Shown in pieces: positions 22,385 through 30,767 of a DNA stretch of 64,000 nucleotides. A program made the translations under genes and the position numbers. The stretch comes from Streptomyces sp. Act143 (GTDB lineage: Bacteria; Actinomycetota; Actinomycetes; Streptomycetales; Streptomycetaceae), in the NCBI RefSeq assembly GCF_003143935.1, contig NZ_QFRX01000001.1, forward strand, positions 3,084,292 to 3,148,291. The letters run 5' to 3'. The notes under the pieces were generated by a model that had not been told where the DNA came from, searched no databases, and saw only the letters and a program-made list of their open reading frames with translations. Every line of letters starts with the position of its first letter. Position 1 is the first letter of the stretch.

Positions 22385-23637
22385 GCACGGGCCTCCGCCG
22401 TCTGTGCCGCCAGTTCCCGGGCCCGGGTGCGGGCCCAGGTCTCCGCTTCGAGGACGTCCGACACCGTGAGCGGGGTTCCCGTGGCCGGCGTGCCGTGCTC
22501 CTCCACCACGCGCGTCACGGTCTCCATGATCCCGTTGAAGGGCAGCGCGCCGACCCGGAACGCTTCCACGCACTCCTCGTTGGCGGCATTGAACACCGCC
22601 GGGGCCGTGCCCGCGAGCTCTCCCACGTGCCTCGCAAGGTTGACCGAAGGAAACGCGTCGTTGTCGAGCGGGAAGAACTCCCACGTCGACGCCTTGCTCC
22701 AGTCGAAGGCGGGGGCCGCGTCGGGGACGCGCTCGGGCCAGCCCAGCCCGATGGCGATCGGCCCGCGCATGTCGGGGGGCGTCGCCTGGGCGATCGTCGA
22801 TCCGTCCGTGAACTCAACCATCGAGTGGACATACGACTGGGGATGCACGACGACCTCAATGCGGTCGAAGGGAATGTCGTAGAGGAGGTGCGCCTCGATG
22901 ACTTCCAGGCCCTTGTTGACGAGGGTGGCGGAGTTGATCGTGATGACCGGGCCCATCGCCCAGGTGGGGTGGGCGAGGGCGTCCTCGACGCTGACGTTGG
23001 CCAGTTCTTCCTTGCTACGGCCGCGGAAGGGGCCGCCGGACGCCGTGACGACCAGCTTGCGCACGTCGGCCCGCGTCCCGGAGGCGAGCGCCTGGAAGAG
23101 CGCCGCGTGCTCGGAGTCGACCGGGATGATCTGTCCGGGCTTGGCGAGCGCCTTGACCAGCGGGCCGCCAACGATGAGCGACTCCTTGTTGGCGAGCGCG
23201 AGGGTGCGGCCCGCCTCCAGGGCGGCGAGGGTCGGGGCGAGGCCGATCGAGCCGGTGATGCCGTTGAGGACGGTGTGGCAGTCGGAGGCGGCGACCCGGG
23301 TGGCCGCGTCGGGGCCCGCCAGGATCTCGGGGAGCGGCTCGCCCGCGCCGTACCGCGCTCCCAGGGCCTCCCGCAGTGCCGGCACGACGTCCTCGCGGGC
23401 GACCGCGACCGTCCGCGCCTTCAGCTGGTGGGCCTGCTCGGCGAGGAGGGTGACCCGGCCGCCGTTCGCGGAGAGCGCGGTGACCCGGAAACGGTCCGGG
23501 TTGCGCAGGACGAGGTCGATGGCCTGGGTGCCGATCGAGCCGGTGGAGCCGAGGATCACCACGTCCTTGGGGCCGTCGCCCGCGACCGGGTCATAGACGA
23601 GGTGCGGGTCGGCGAGGGGAGCTGGACTGTCACTCAT
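22381..23637 (-). CDS. dxr: 1-deoxy-D-xylulose 5-phosphate reductoisomerase
   Basis: This 418-aa enzyme converts DXP to MEP using NADPH and a divalent metal. It has the N-terminal Rossmann motif [22 protein letters not shown], the metal/substrate segment [11 protein letters not shown], and ASGGPFRG. The start ATG is preceded by a run of G. The open frame continues far upstream but there overlaps the acyl-CoA dehydrogenase gene. It is translationally coupled to rseP. Confidence 0.96.
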   Translation of the reverse strand: MSDSPAPLADPHLVYDPVAGDGPKDVVILGSTGSIGTQAIDLVLRNPDRFRVTALSANGGRVTLLAEQAHQLKARTVAVAREDVVPALREALGARYGAGEPLPEILAGPDAATRVAASDCHTVLNGITGSIGLAPTLAALEAGRTLALANKESLIVGGPLVKALAKPGQIIPVDSEHAALFQALASGTRADVRKLVVTASGGPFRGRSKEELANVSVEDALAHPTWAMGPVITINSATLVNKGLEVIEAHLLYDIPFDRIEVVVHPQSYVHSMVEFTDGSTIAQATPPDMRGPIAIGLGWPERVPDAAPAFDWSKASTWEFFPLDNDAFPSVNLARHVGELAGTAPAVFNAANEECVEAFRVGALPFNGIMETVTRVVEEHGTPATGTPLTVSDVLEAETWARTRARELAAQTAEARA

Positions 23638-23675
23638 CCCCCCATTGTTGCCGTAAGGACGGTGTGTGAGGACAG

Positions 23676-23709
23676 CGCGTCCCCCGAAGGGGGTTCCCCG
23701 GGGGACGCG
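23676..23709 (-). terminator. Terminator after acyl-CoA dehydrogenase gene
   Basis: An 11-bp stem (23676-23686 with 23699-23709, 12-nt loop) starts 14 nt downstream of the acyl-CoA dehydrogenase stop and just before dxr on the minus strand. Confidence 0.7.
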
Positions 23710-23723
23710 GTGCCAGGGGCCGG

Positions 23724-25655
23724 TCAGCGGATGGGGCGGTGGACGTTGTCCTTCTGGCTGGCCCCCGGGGTGGCGTCGGCGATCCACGGGCCCTCGCCGG
23801 AGGGATCGACGATGCCGTCCTCCAGCCACGCGTAGGTGCCGGACATGACGCCCTTGACGACCTTGCGGTCCAGGTCGTCGGTGTTGGTCCACAGGCGGCC
23901 GAAGAGCTCCTCGATCCGGATGCGGGACTGGCGGCAGAAGGCGTCGGCGAGCTGGTAGGCCTGGCGGCCGTGGTCCTCGGTGGTGCGCAGGAGTTCGGCC
24001 CGGACGCAGACCGCGCTCATGGCGAAGAGTTCCGCGCCGATGTCGACGATCCGGCCGAGGAAGCCCTGCTTGGTCTCCATGCGGCCCTGCCAGCGGGACA
24101 TGGCGTAGAAGGTGGAGCGGGCGAGTTTGCGGGCCGTGCGCTCGACGTAGCGGAGGTGGACGGAGAGGTCGACCTCGCGTTTGAACTCGCTGTAGGAGTA
24201 CGGGAGCTGGCCCTGTCCCGCGACCAGCTTGGGGAGCCACTTGGCGTAGAACACGCCCGCGTTGGCGCCCGCCTTCGCCTTGTCGGTCAGGGACTTCTCC
24301 GGGTCGATCAGGTCGCCCGCGACCGACAGGTGGGCGTCCACCGCCTCGCGGGCGATCAGCAGGTGCATGATCTCCGTCGAGCCCTCGAAGATGCGGTTGA
24401 TGCGCAGGTCGCGGAGGATCTGCTCGGCCGGGACCGCTCGTTCGCCCCGGGCCGCCAGGGACTCCGCCGTCTCGAAGCCTCGGCCGCCACGGATCTGGAC
24501 GAGTTCGTCGGCCATGAGCCATGCCTGTTCCGAGGCGAAGAGCTTGGCCAGGGCGCCCTCGATGCGGATGTCGTTGCGGTCCTCGTCGGCCATCTGGCTG
24601 GCGAGGTCGGTCACGGCCTCCAGGGCGAAGGTGGTGGCCGCGATGAAGCTGATCTTCGAGCCGACGGCCTCGTGCTGGGCGACGGGCTTGCCCCACTGTT
24701 CGCGGGCCGCCGACCACTCGCGGGCGATCTTCAGGCACCATTTGCCGGCCGCCACGCAGGAGGCGGGGAGGGAGAGCCGGCCGGTGTTGAGGGTCGTCAG
24801 CGCGATCTTCAGGCCGGCGCCCTCGGGGCCGATGCGGTTCGCGGCCGGGACACGGACCTGGTGGAAGCGGGTGACGCCGTTCTCGATGCCGCGCAGGCCC
24901 ATGAAGGCGTTGCGGTTCTCGACGGTGATGCCGGGCGAGTTGGTCTCGACGACGAAGGCGGTGATGCCGCCCTTGTGGTCCTCGGACCTCGGCACCCGGG
25001 CCATGACGACGAGGAGGTCGGCGACCACGCCGTTGGTGGTCCACAGCTTCACGCCGTCCAGGACGTAGTCGTCGCCGTCCGGTACGGCGGTGGTGGCGAG
25101 GCGGGCCGGGTCGGAGCCGACGTCGGGCTCGGTGAGGAGGAAGGCGCTGATGTCGGTGCGGGCACACCGGGGCAGGAACGTCTCCTTCTGCTCGTCGGTG
25201 CCGAACAGCTTCAGCGGCTGCGGTACGCCGATCGACTGGTGGGCGGAGAGCAGGACGCCGATCGCGGGGCTGGCGGAGCCGGCGAGGGCGAGGGCCTTGT
25301 TGTAGTACACCTGGGTGAGGCCGAGGCCGCCGTACTTGGTGTCGATCTTCATGCCGAGGGCGCCGAGTTCCTTGAGGCCGTTGATCACCTCGTCGGGGAT
25401 GCGGGCCTCGCGCTCGATGAGGGCGCCGTCGACCTTCGTCTCGCAGAAGTCGCGGAGTTTGGCGAGGAACTCCTCGCCGCGCTGGGCGGCCTCCGCGGAG
25501 GGCATGGGGTGCGGGTGGACCAGGTCGAGCCGGAAGCGGCCGAGGAACAGTTCCTTGGCGAAGCTGGGCTTGCGCCACTCCTGTTCCCGGGCCGCCTCGG
25601 CGACCTCACGGGCCTCACGTTCGGAGACGGTGGGTTTGCTGGATGGTGCGGACAT
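23724..25655 (-). CDS. Acyl-CoA dehydrogenase, long form with C-terminal extension
   Basis: This 643-aa flavoprotein would catalyse alpha-beta dehydrogenation of acyl-CoAs. Segments typical of the family are LLTEPDVGSDPARLATTA and the C-terminal domain IRGGRGFETAESLAARGERAVPAEQILRDLRINRIFEGSTEI. About 200 further residues follow, as in VLCAD/ACAD9-like enzymes. The ATG at 25655 has GAGG 8 nt upstream; an in-frame GTG 3 codons earlier sits on top of that site and is less likely. Chain-length specificity cannot be judged. Confidence 0.92.
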   Translation of the reverse strand: MSAPSSKPTVSEREAREVAEAAREQEWRKPSFAKELFLGRFRLDLVHPHPMPSAEAAQRGEEFLAKLRDFCETKVDGALIEREARIPDEVINGLKELGALGMKIDTKYGGLGLTQVYYNKALALAGSASPAIGVLLSAHQSIGVPQPLKLFGTDEQKETFLPRCARTDISAFLLTEPDVGSDPARLATTAVPDGDDYVLDGVKLWTTNGVVADLLVVMARVPRSEDHKGGITAFVVETNSPGITVENRNAFMGLRGIENGVTRFHQVRVPAANRIGPEGAGLKIALTTLNTGRLSLPASCVAAGKWCLKIAREWSAAREQWGKPVAQHEAVGSKISFIAATTFALEAVTDLASQMADEDRNDIRIEGALAKLFASEQAWLMADELVQIRGGRGFETAESLAARGERAVPAEQILRDLRINRIFEGSTEIMHLLIAREAVDAHLSVAGDLIDPEKSLTDKAKAGANAGVFYAKWLPKLVAGQGQLPYSYSEFKREVDLSVHLRYVERTARKLARSTFYAMSRWQGRMETKQGFLGRIVDIGAELFAMSAVCVRAELLRTTEDHGRQAYQLADAFCRQSRIRIEELFGRLWTNTDDLDRKVVKGVMSGTYAWLEDGIVDPSGEGPWIADATPGASQKDNVHRPIR

Positions 25656-25768
25656 GAGGCTCACCTCGCCGCGAATCGGGATCTTGGACCGTTTTCGTTA
25701 CCGACCGGTGCTACTCGATCGTATGTACCCGATCCCGGGCGCCCCCACCACCCCTGGGGCGCGGCCGT

Positions 25769-26255
25769 TCAGCCGATGTTGACGGAGTAGGCCTTCGTGT
25801 CCAGGCGTCCGGCGCCGCCCTGCCGGTTGAGCCAGATCATGACCTCGCCGGTGGGCTGGTCCTGCCAGCCGGCGGTGTTCTTGGCGTGCAGCCACAGGCC
25901 GTAGGCGACGTTCGGTCTCCCAGCCCCAGTGCCAGCCGAGGACGGTGGAGGCGTACGACTTCACGTCGTGGTCCTTGCCGGTGGCGCTGTTGGCCAGGCT
26001 TTGGCTGGTGCCCCACGAAATGGTCGCCCCGGACCGGGAGTTGGACCACACGCACTGGGTGCCGGTGTGCTTCCCCTCGTTCCAGAGGCTGTTGTTCACG
26101 TAGTACTCGCCGAGCGTGACCGTGTCGAACGCCGTGCACTCCTTGCCCGGCTCGTCGGCCCGCGCGACGGTGACGCCGACGGCGGCGGCGAGTGCGACCG
26201 CGCCGGAGAGCAGGGTCTTCGCCTTCTTGGAGAAGCGGGGGCGGCGGTGCCGCAT
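25769..26255 (-). pseudogene. Decayed secreted GH12 glucanase
   Basis: A normal start (ATG with GGAAGG 7 nt upstream) and signal peptide (basic start, AVALAAAVGVTVARA) lead into ECTAFDTVTLGEYYVNNSLW and SYASTVLGWHWGW, as in GH12 enzymes. After WGW the reading frame changes: the next homologous piece, NVAYGLWLHAKNTAGWQDQP...EVMIWLNRQGGAG, lies in another frame, and it joins directly to RLDTKAYSVNIG and a stop, which looks like the native C terminus. By comparison with the family, about 30 residues are missing at the first junction and about 70 at the second, including the region of the acid/base Glu. The alignment is from memory of the family. Confidence 0.75.
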
Positions 26256-26378
26256 GGGGGTCCTTCCCGGGGTTCCTGTCACGCCCCTCAGTGGGCGCCG
26301 TCGTTCGGAAGGTTGCCGTCACCCCGGTCCGTCATGATAGGTACCGGAGGGCCTTGTGGCGCCTGGCCATCAACTCCC

Positions 26379-26396
26379 TGTCGAAGCGCTTCGACA
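26379..26396. promoter_or_regulatory. Predicted LacI-family operator, site 1
   Basis: The perfect 18-bp palindrome TGTCGAAGCGCTTCGACA lies 104 nt before the lacI ATG. It has the central CG symmetry of LacI-type operators and shares TCGAAGCGCTTCGA with the two sites in the SBP/GH3 promoter region. Confidence 0.8.
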
Positions 26397-26467
26397 ACCT
26401 ATGGACACCCACCTCGGGTGCGGCTACTGTCGAACCACCCTCACCCGCCCCTGTTCAACCTGCGCAC

Positions 26468-26484
26468 TGTCGAAGCGCTTCACA
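26468..26484. promoter_or_regulatory. Predicted LacI-family operator, site 2
   Basis: TGTCGAAGCGCTTCACA, 16 nt before the lacI ATG, matches site 1 except for one missing base in the right arm. The centres of the two sites are about 88 nt apart, near eight helical turns, which would allow looping. A half-site (TGTCGAA) lies between them near 26433. Confidence 0.75.
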
Positions 26485-26500
26485 AAGCTTGGAGAGCTGG

Positions 26501-27508
26501 ATGGTCACCCTCGCCGAGGTCGCCCAGCACGCCGGAGTCTCGGCGAGCACGGTGAGCTATGTCCTCAGTGGCAAGCGGTCCATCTCCACGACCACCCGGC
26601 AGCGGGTCGAGCAGAGCATCCGCGAACTCGGCTACCACCCCAACGCGGGCGCCCGCGCCCTGGCCAGCAGCAGGTCCAACATCATCGCGCTGATGGTGCC
26701 GCTGCGCACGGACATGTACGTGCCGGTGATGATGGAGATCGCCATCGCCGTCGCCACCACCGCCCGGACGCACGGGTACGACGTCCTGCTGCTGACCGGC
26801 GAGGAGGGTCCGGACGCGGTGCGCCGCGTCACCGGCAGCGGGCTCGCCGACGCGATGATCCTGATGGACGTCGAACTCGACGACGAGCGGCTGCCGTTGC
26901 TGCGGGGCACCGACCAGCCGTCCGTGCTCATCGGACTGCCCGCCGACACCACCGGACTGACCTGCGTCGACCTCGACTTCCGGGCGACCGGCGCGCTCTG
27001 TGTCGAGCACCTCGCGATGCTCGGCCACCGCGACATCGCTGTCATCGGCGAGGCCCCCGCGGTCTACGAACGGCACACCGGTTTCGCGGAGCGCACACTG
27101 GACGGACTGCGGTCCCGGGCCCAGGAGTTGGGCGTACGGCTGCTGCACCGGCCGTGCGAGGGCGGGTACGACGCGATGGCCGTGACGCTCGCCCGCATCC
27201 TCGACGAGCGCCCGGGCACCACGGGGTTCGTCGTACAGAACGAGTCGGCCGTGGAGCCGCTGCTCGCCCTGCTGCGCCAGCAGGGCCGCGCCGTGCCGGA
27301 GGACGTGTCGGTCGTCGCGGTCTGCCCCGACCAGGTGGCCATCCAGGCCTCGGTGCGGCTGACCTCGGTCGCCATTCCCGCGCAGGAAATGGGCCGGCAC
27401 GCCGTGGAGCGGCTGGTGGCCAAGCTCGACGGCCGGGGCAGTGACGAAGTCGTGCTGATCACCCCTGAGTTGACGGTCCGGGCGAGCACGGGCCCGGTAC
27501 CGGCGTAA
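26501..27508 (+). CDS. LacI/GalR-family transcriptional regulator
   Basis: This 335-aa regulator starts at an ATG with GGAG 6 nt upstream. The N-terminal helix-turn-helix is VTLAEVAQHAGVSASTVSYVLSGKR, followed by the hinge NAGARALASSRSN. The periplasmic-binding-like sensor domain follows (IALMVPLRTDMYVPVMMEIA... GFVVQNESAVEPLLALLRQQG). Two palindromes in its own leader suggest autoregulation. The same palindrome in front of the sugar importer and GH3 genes makes it the likely local repressor of the glycoside-hydrolase cluster, with an oligosaccharide as inducer (inference). GH31 follows after 83 nt on the same strand. Confidence 0.92.
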   Translation: MVTLAEVAQHAGVSASTVSYVLSGKRSISTTTRQRVEQSIRELGYHPNAGARALASSRSNIIALMVPLRTDMYVPVMMEIAIAVATTARTHGYDVLLLTGEEGPDAVRRVTGSGLADAMILMDVELDDERLPLLRGTDQPSVLIGLPADTTGLTCVDLDFRATGALCVEHLAMLGHRDIAVIGEAPAVYERHTGFAERTLDGLRSRAQELGVRLLHRPCEGGYDAMAVTLARILDERPGTTGFVVQNESAVEPLLALLRQQGRAVPEDVSVVAVCPDQVAIQASVRLTSVAIPAQEMGRHAVERLVAKLDGRGSDEVVLITPELTVRASTGPVPA

Positions 27509-27591
27509 CACCTCCCCGCGCGTCCGCCCCTGCCGGGGCACCCCCATGTCTGCCACTCCGCCAGGAGTATCGGAGCCCAGGAGCGCCTCAA

Positions 27592-29640
27592 GTGACTCAG
27601 CCTGCCGAAAACCAGCCTCCGACCGGCGCGGTGAGCCTCGCGCAGTCGTCCCCGACCGTCGGCACCTTCCGCGAGCGGGACGGTGCGCTGGAGTGGAGCG
27701 GCCGTCAGGAGACCCTACGGATCGAGCCCTGGGGCCCGGACGCGGTCCGGGTCCGGGCCCGGCTCGGCGGGCCGATCCTGGAGGGGCTGCCGGGTGCGCT
27801 GCTGGACGCCGCGCCCGCCACCTCGTCCACCGTCAAGATCGAGGACGGGCAAGGGCAGTTGACGGTCGGCGCGCTCACCGTCGAGGTCAGCGCCGAGGGC
27901 CTGATCCGCTTCCTGCGCACCGAGGACTCCGGCGAACTGCTCGCCGAGGCCCGCGCCCACTTCTGGTGGCCCGGCTCGCGCCTCTACACCGCCGTCGGCA
28001 ACGGCCACCACCGCCTGGAGCAGCGGTTCGCCGCCTACGACGACGAGAAGCTGTACGGCCTCGGCCAGCACCAGCACGGCCGCTTCGACCAGAAGGGCCT
28101 GGTCCTGGACCTGGTCCAGCGCAACGCCGAGGTCGGCATCCCGGTCCTCAGCTCCAGCCGGGGCTACACCCTGCTGTGGAACAACCCGGCGATCGGGCGC
28201 GTGGAGCTGGCCCACAACGGCACCCGCTGGGTCGCCGACTCGGCCCGGCAGATCGACTACTGGATCACGGCCGGCTCCCCGGCCGACGGGCAGCGCCGCT
28301 ACTCCGCCGTCACCGGCCGTACCCCGATGCTGCCGGAGTGGGCGGCGGGCTTCTGGCAGTGCAAGCTGCGCTACCGCACCCAGGAGGAACTCCTGGAGGT
28401 GGCGCGGGAGTACAAGCGCCGCGGGCTGCCCATCTCGGCGATCGTGTGCGACTTCTTCCACTGGACGCATCTGGGCGAGTGGAAGTTCGACCCGGCGGAG
28501 TGGCCCGACCCGGCTGCGATGGTGCGGGAGTTGGCGGAGCTGGGCATCAAACTCGTCGTCTCCGTCTGGCCGTCGGTGTCGCCGCTGAGCGAGAACCACC
28601 CGGTGATGGAGCAGCGCGGCTACTTCATCGGCACCCAGTACGGGCCGATGGCGCACGCGGACTGGCCGGACAAGGAGGTGGCGTCCACGGTCCAGGTGGC
28701 CTTCTACGACGCCACCAACCCGGAGGCGCGCCGGTTCGTGTGGGCGCGGATCAAGGAGAACTACCTCGACCCGTACGGCATCACGGCCTTCTGGCTGGAC
28801 GCCTGCGAGCCCGAGCTGAAGCCCGGTTTCCAGGAGAACCTGCGCTACTGGGCGGGCCCGGGCCTGGAGGTCGGCAACATGTACCCGGCGGACAACGCCC
28901 GCACCTTCCACGAGGGGCTGAGCGCCGAGGGCGAGGAGGTCATCACCCTCAACCGCTCGGCGTGGGCGGGCAGTCAGCGCTACGGCGCCGCCCTGTGGTC
29001 GGGTGACATCGGCACCGACTTCCCGACCCTGCGCCGGCAGATCGCGGCCGGTCTCAACACCGCCCTGTCCGGCATCCCCTGGTGGAACACCGACATCGGC
29101 GGCTTCCACGGCGGCGACCCCAGCGACCCGGCGTACCGGGAGGTCATGGTCCGCTGGTTCCAGTTCGGCGCGCTGTCCCCGCTGATGCGCCTGCACGGCT
29201 TCCGCGACCCGGGCATGCCGCTGGGCCCGGAGATGACCGGCGGCCCCAACGAGGTGTGGTCGTACGGCGAGGAGGCCGGCGCCGTCATGGAGAAGTACCT
29301 GCGGCTGCGCGAGCGGCTGAAGCCGTACGTCCTGGACGTCATGCGCGAGGCCCACGAGGAGGGTCTGCCGCCCATGCGCCCGCTGTTCCTGGAGTTCCCG
29401 GACGACCAGGCGGCCTGGACGGTGGACGACGCCTATCTCTTCGGCGCGGACCTGCTGGTGGCGCCGGTGCTGACGGCGGGCGCGACGGCCCGCACGACCT
29501 ATCTCCCGGTGGGCGCGACCTGGACGGACGCGTGGACGGGTGAGACGTACGAGGGCGGGACGACGGTGACGGTCGACGCCCCGCTGGACCGCATCCCGCT
29601 GTTCCTGCGGGACGGGGCACGGCTGCCGGTAGCGGAGTAG
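27592..29640 (+). CDS. GH31 alpha-xylosidase-type glycoside hydrolase
   Basis: This 682-aa enzyme starts at a GTG with AGGAG 8 nt upstream. The GH31 nucleophile motif FWLDACEPE places the Asp at residue 403, and the acid/base motif WSGDIGTDF places the Asp at 472. The N-terminal beta-sandwich and the C-terminal beta domains are present. No signal peptide is visible, so it should act in the cytosol. Among GH31 members the DACEPE form and the xyloglucan context point to an alpha-xylosidase that removes alpha-1,6-xylose from imported oligosaccharides; alpha-glucosidase activity is the alternative. Confidence 0.88.
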   Translation: MTQPAENQPPTGAVSLAQSSPTVGTFRERDGALEWSGRQETLRIEPWGPDAVRVRARLGGPILEGLPGALLDAAPATSSTVKIEDGQGQLTVGALTVEVSAEGLIRFLRTEDSGELLAEARAHFWWPGSRLYTAVGNGHHRLEQRFAAYDDEKLYGLGQHQHGRFDQKGLVLDLVQRNAEVGIPVLSSSRGYTLLWNNPAIGRVELAHNGTRWVADSARQIDYWITAGSPADGQRRYSAVTGRTPMLPEWAAGFWQCKLRYRTQEELLEVAREYKRRGLPISAIVCDFFHWTHLGEWKFDPAEWPDPAAMVRELAELGIKLVVSVWPSVSPLSENHPVMEQRGYFIGTQYGPMAHADWPDKEVASTVQVAFYDATNPEARRFVWARIKENYLDPYGITAFWLDACEPELKPGFQENLRYWAGPGLEVGNMYPADNARTFHEGLSAEGEEVITLNRSAWAGSQRYGAALWSGDIGTDFPTLRRQIAAGLNTALSGIPWWNTDIGGFHGGDPSDPAYREVMVRWFQFGALSPLMRLHGFRDPGMPLGPEMTGGPNEVWSYGEEAGAVMEKYLRLRERLKPYVLDVMREAHEEGLPPMRPLFLEFPDDQAAWTVDDAYLFGADLLVAPVLTAGATARTTYLPVGATWTDAWTGETYEGGTTVTVDAPLDRIPLFLRDGARLPVAE

Positions 29641-29651
29641 CCGTGTGCGGC

Positions 29652-29688
29652 GTGCGGCCGGTCCCGGTAGGGGAGGGACCGGCCGCAC
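29652..29688 (+). terminator. Terminator after GH31
   Basis: A 14-bp perfect stem (29652-29665 with 29675-29688, 9-nt loop) starts 11 nt after the GH31 stop. Confidence 0.8.
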
Positions 29689-30012
29689 GCGTGTGTCAGC
29701 GGCGGACGGAGACCAGGGAGCGGACGAGCGCGGCGGTGTGCAGCGGTCCGGGTGCTGCTCGTGGTGGACCTGGACCACGGCGAGGGCGGCTCGGGGGCGG
29801 CAGCCGGCGGAGGCGGGCTGCGGGGTGGAGTCCGCGAGGGCGGTGGTGAGGCGGCCTGCCGTCGGGGGCGCGGTGGGCCGCGGGATGTCGGGGCGGGCGC
29901 CGCCGCCGCGGGGCTCGGGGAGGTGAGCGGCGCGGCGGCGGCGAGCAGGGTGGTGCCGAGGGGGTGGGGACGCGCAGGGGTCCAGGTGGCCGCGGGTCCC
30001 CACCCCGCTGGG
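29689..30012. other. GC-rich gap between GH31 and GH12, no credible gene
   Basis: All frames here are Pro/Arg/Ala-rich. One minus frame contains GTTLLAAAAPLTSPSPAAAAP, reminiscent of a secretion signal, but it has no start with a ribosome binding site and no recognisable continuation. I see no promoter. It may be a gene remnant; I do not call a gene. Confidence 0.4.
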
Positions 30013-30729
30013 TCAACTGCTGCTGACGGTCAGGTTGTTGGTCTGGAAATCGAGACCGCCGGACGACGAGGTGATCTCGTAGCCGAACTGGACGTCCCCG
30101 ATGGTCTCGTTGCTGGACATCCAGCCCTTGGTACCGGAGATCCAGGTGAGGATCGGCTTGATGTTCACGGTGCCGGAGGTGGAGTCCGACGTCCGCAGGA
30201 ACGAGAAGACCTCGTTGGCGCCGTTGCTGCCCTTGTAGACGGTCCAGGTGTGGCCGCCGAGGGTCACGTTGCCCTGGGAGGTGCCGAGCGGGCCGACGGC
30301 GCCGTTGTAGTTGACCCAGAGCATGATCTCGTAGTCGTAGTCGGTGTCCCAGATGTCGTACGACGTGTTGTACGCGCCGGACGACGGGACGGTGACGTTG
30401 TAGTTGCTGGACAGCGACCCGAGCGAGGCGATCGTCTTGTTGATCACCTTCTTGGAGTTCGGGTAGGACTTGATGCCGCCGGTGTTGGGGTGGTTGGCCC
30501 AGACTCCCCAGTTGGTGCCGGAGTTGGCCCAGATGCACTGGCTGCCGGCGCCGGAGCCCCAGATGTTGTTGTAGAGCGTGTAGCCGTTCAGGCTGGTGTT
30601 GGCCCACTGGTCGCAGGAGTTCCACACCGCCGCCGAGGCGGGCGCGGAGGCGAGGCCGACGGTGGCGCCGAGGGCCATCGCCGGGGCCAGTACGGCCATG
30701 GTGACGTTGCGGAGCGTGCTCTTTGCCAT
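30013..30729 (-). CDS. Secreted GH12 endoglucanase/xyloglucanase
   Basis: This 238-aa protein starts MAKSTLRNVTMAVLAPAMALG with a Sec signal ending near ASA-A at about residue 34. The mature domain has ECTx-like VWNSCDQWANTSLNGYTLYNNIWG, then SSNYNVTVPSSGAYNTSYDIW. The nucleophile segment YEIMLWVNY has its Glu near residue 135, and the acid/base segment FGYEI has its Glu near 218. All GH12 hallmarks are intact, unlike the decayed copy at 25769. It hydrolyses internal beta-1,4-glucosidic bonds outside the cell. It is the last gene of the seven-gene minus operon that starts with the solute-binding protein. Confidence 0.9.
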   Translation of the reverse strand: MAKSTLRNVTMAVLAPAMALGATVGLASAPASAAVWNSCDQWANTSLNGYTLYNNIWGSGAGSQCIWANSGTNWGVWANHPNTGGIKSYPNSKKVINKTIASLGSLSSNYNVTVPSSGAYNTSYDIWDTDYDYEIMLWVNYNGAVGPLGTSQGNVTLGGHTWTVYKGSNGANEVFSFLRTSDSTSGTVNIKPILTWISGTKGWMSSNETIGDVQFGYEITSSSGGLDFQTNNLTVSSS

Positions 30730-30767
30730 GGGGTCCCTTCCATGGGTGGGGGGAAATGCGGGGGTGT

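Noticed and set aside
29689..30012. Possible secreted-protein gene between GH31 and GH12
   Set aside because: A signal-like stretch exists in one frame but lacks a start, a ribosome binding site and a credible mature domain.
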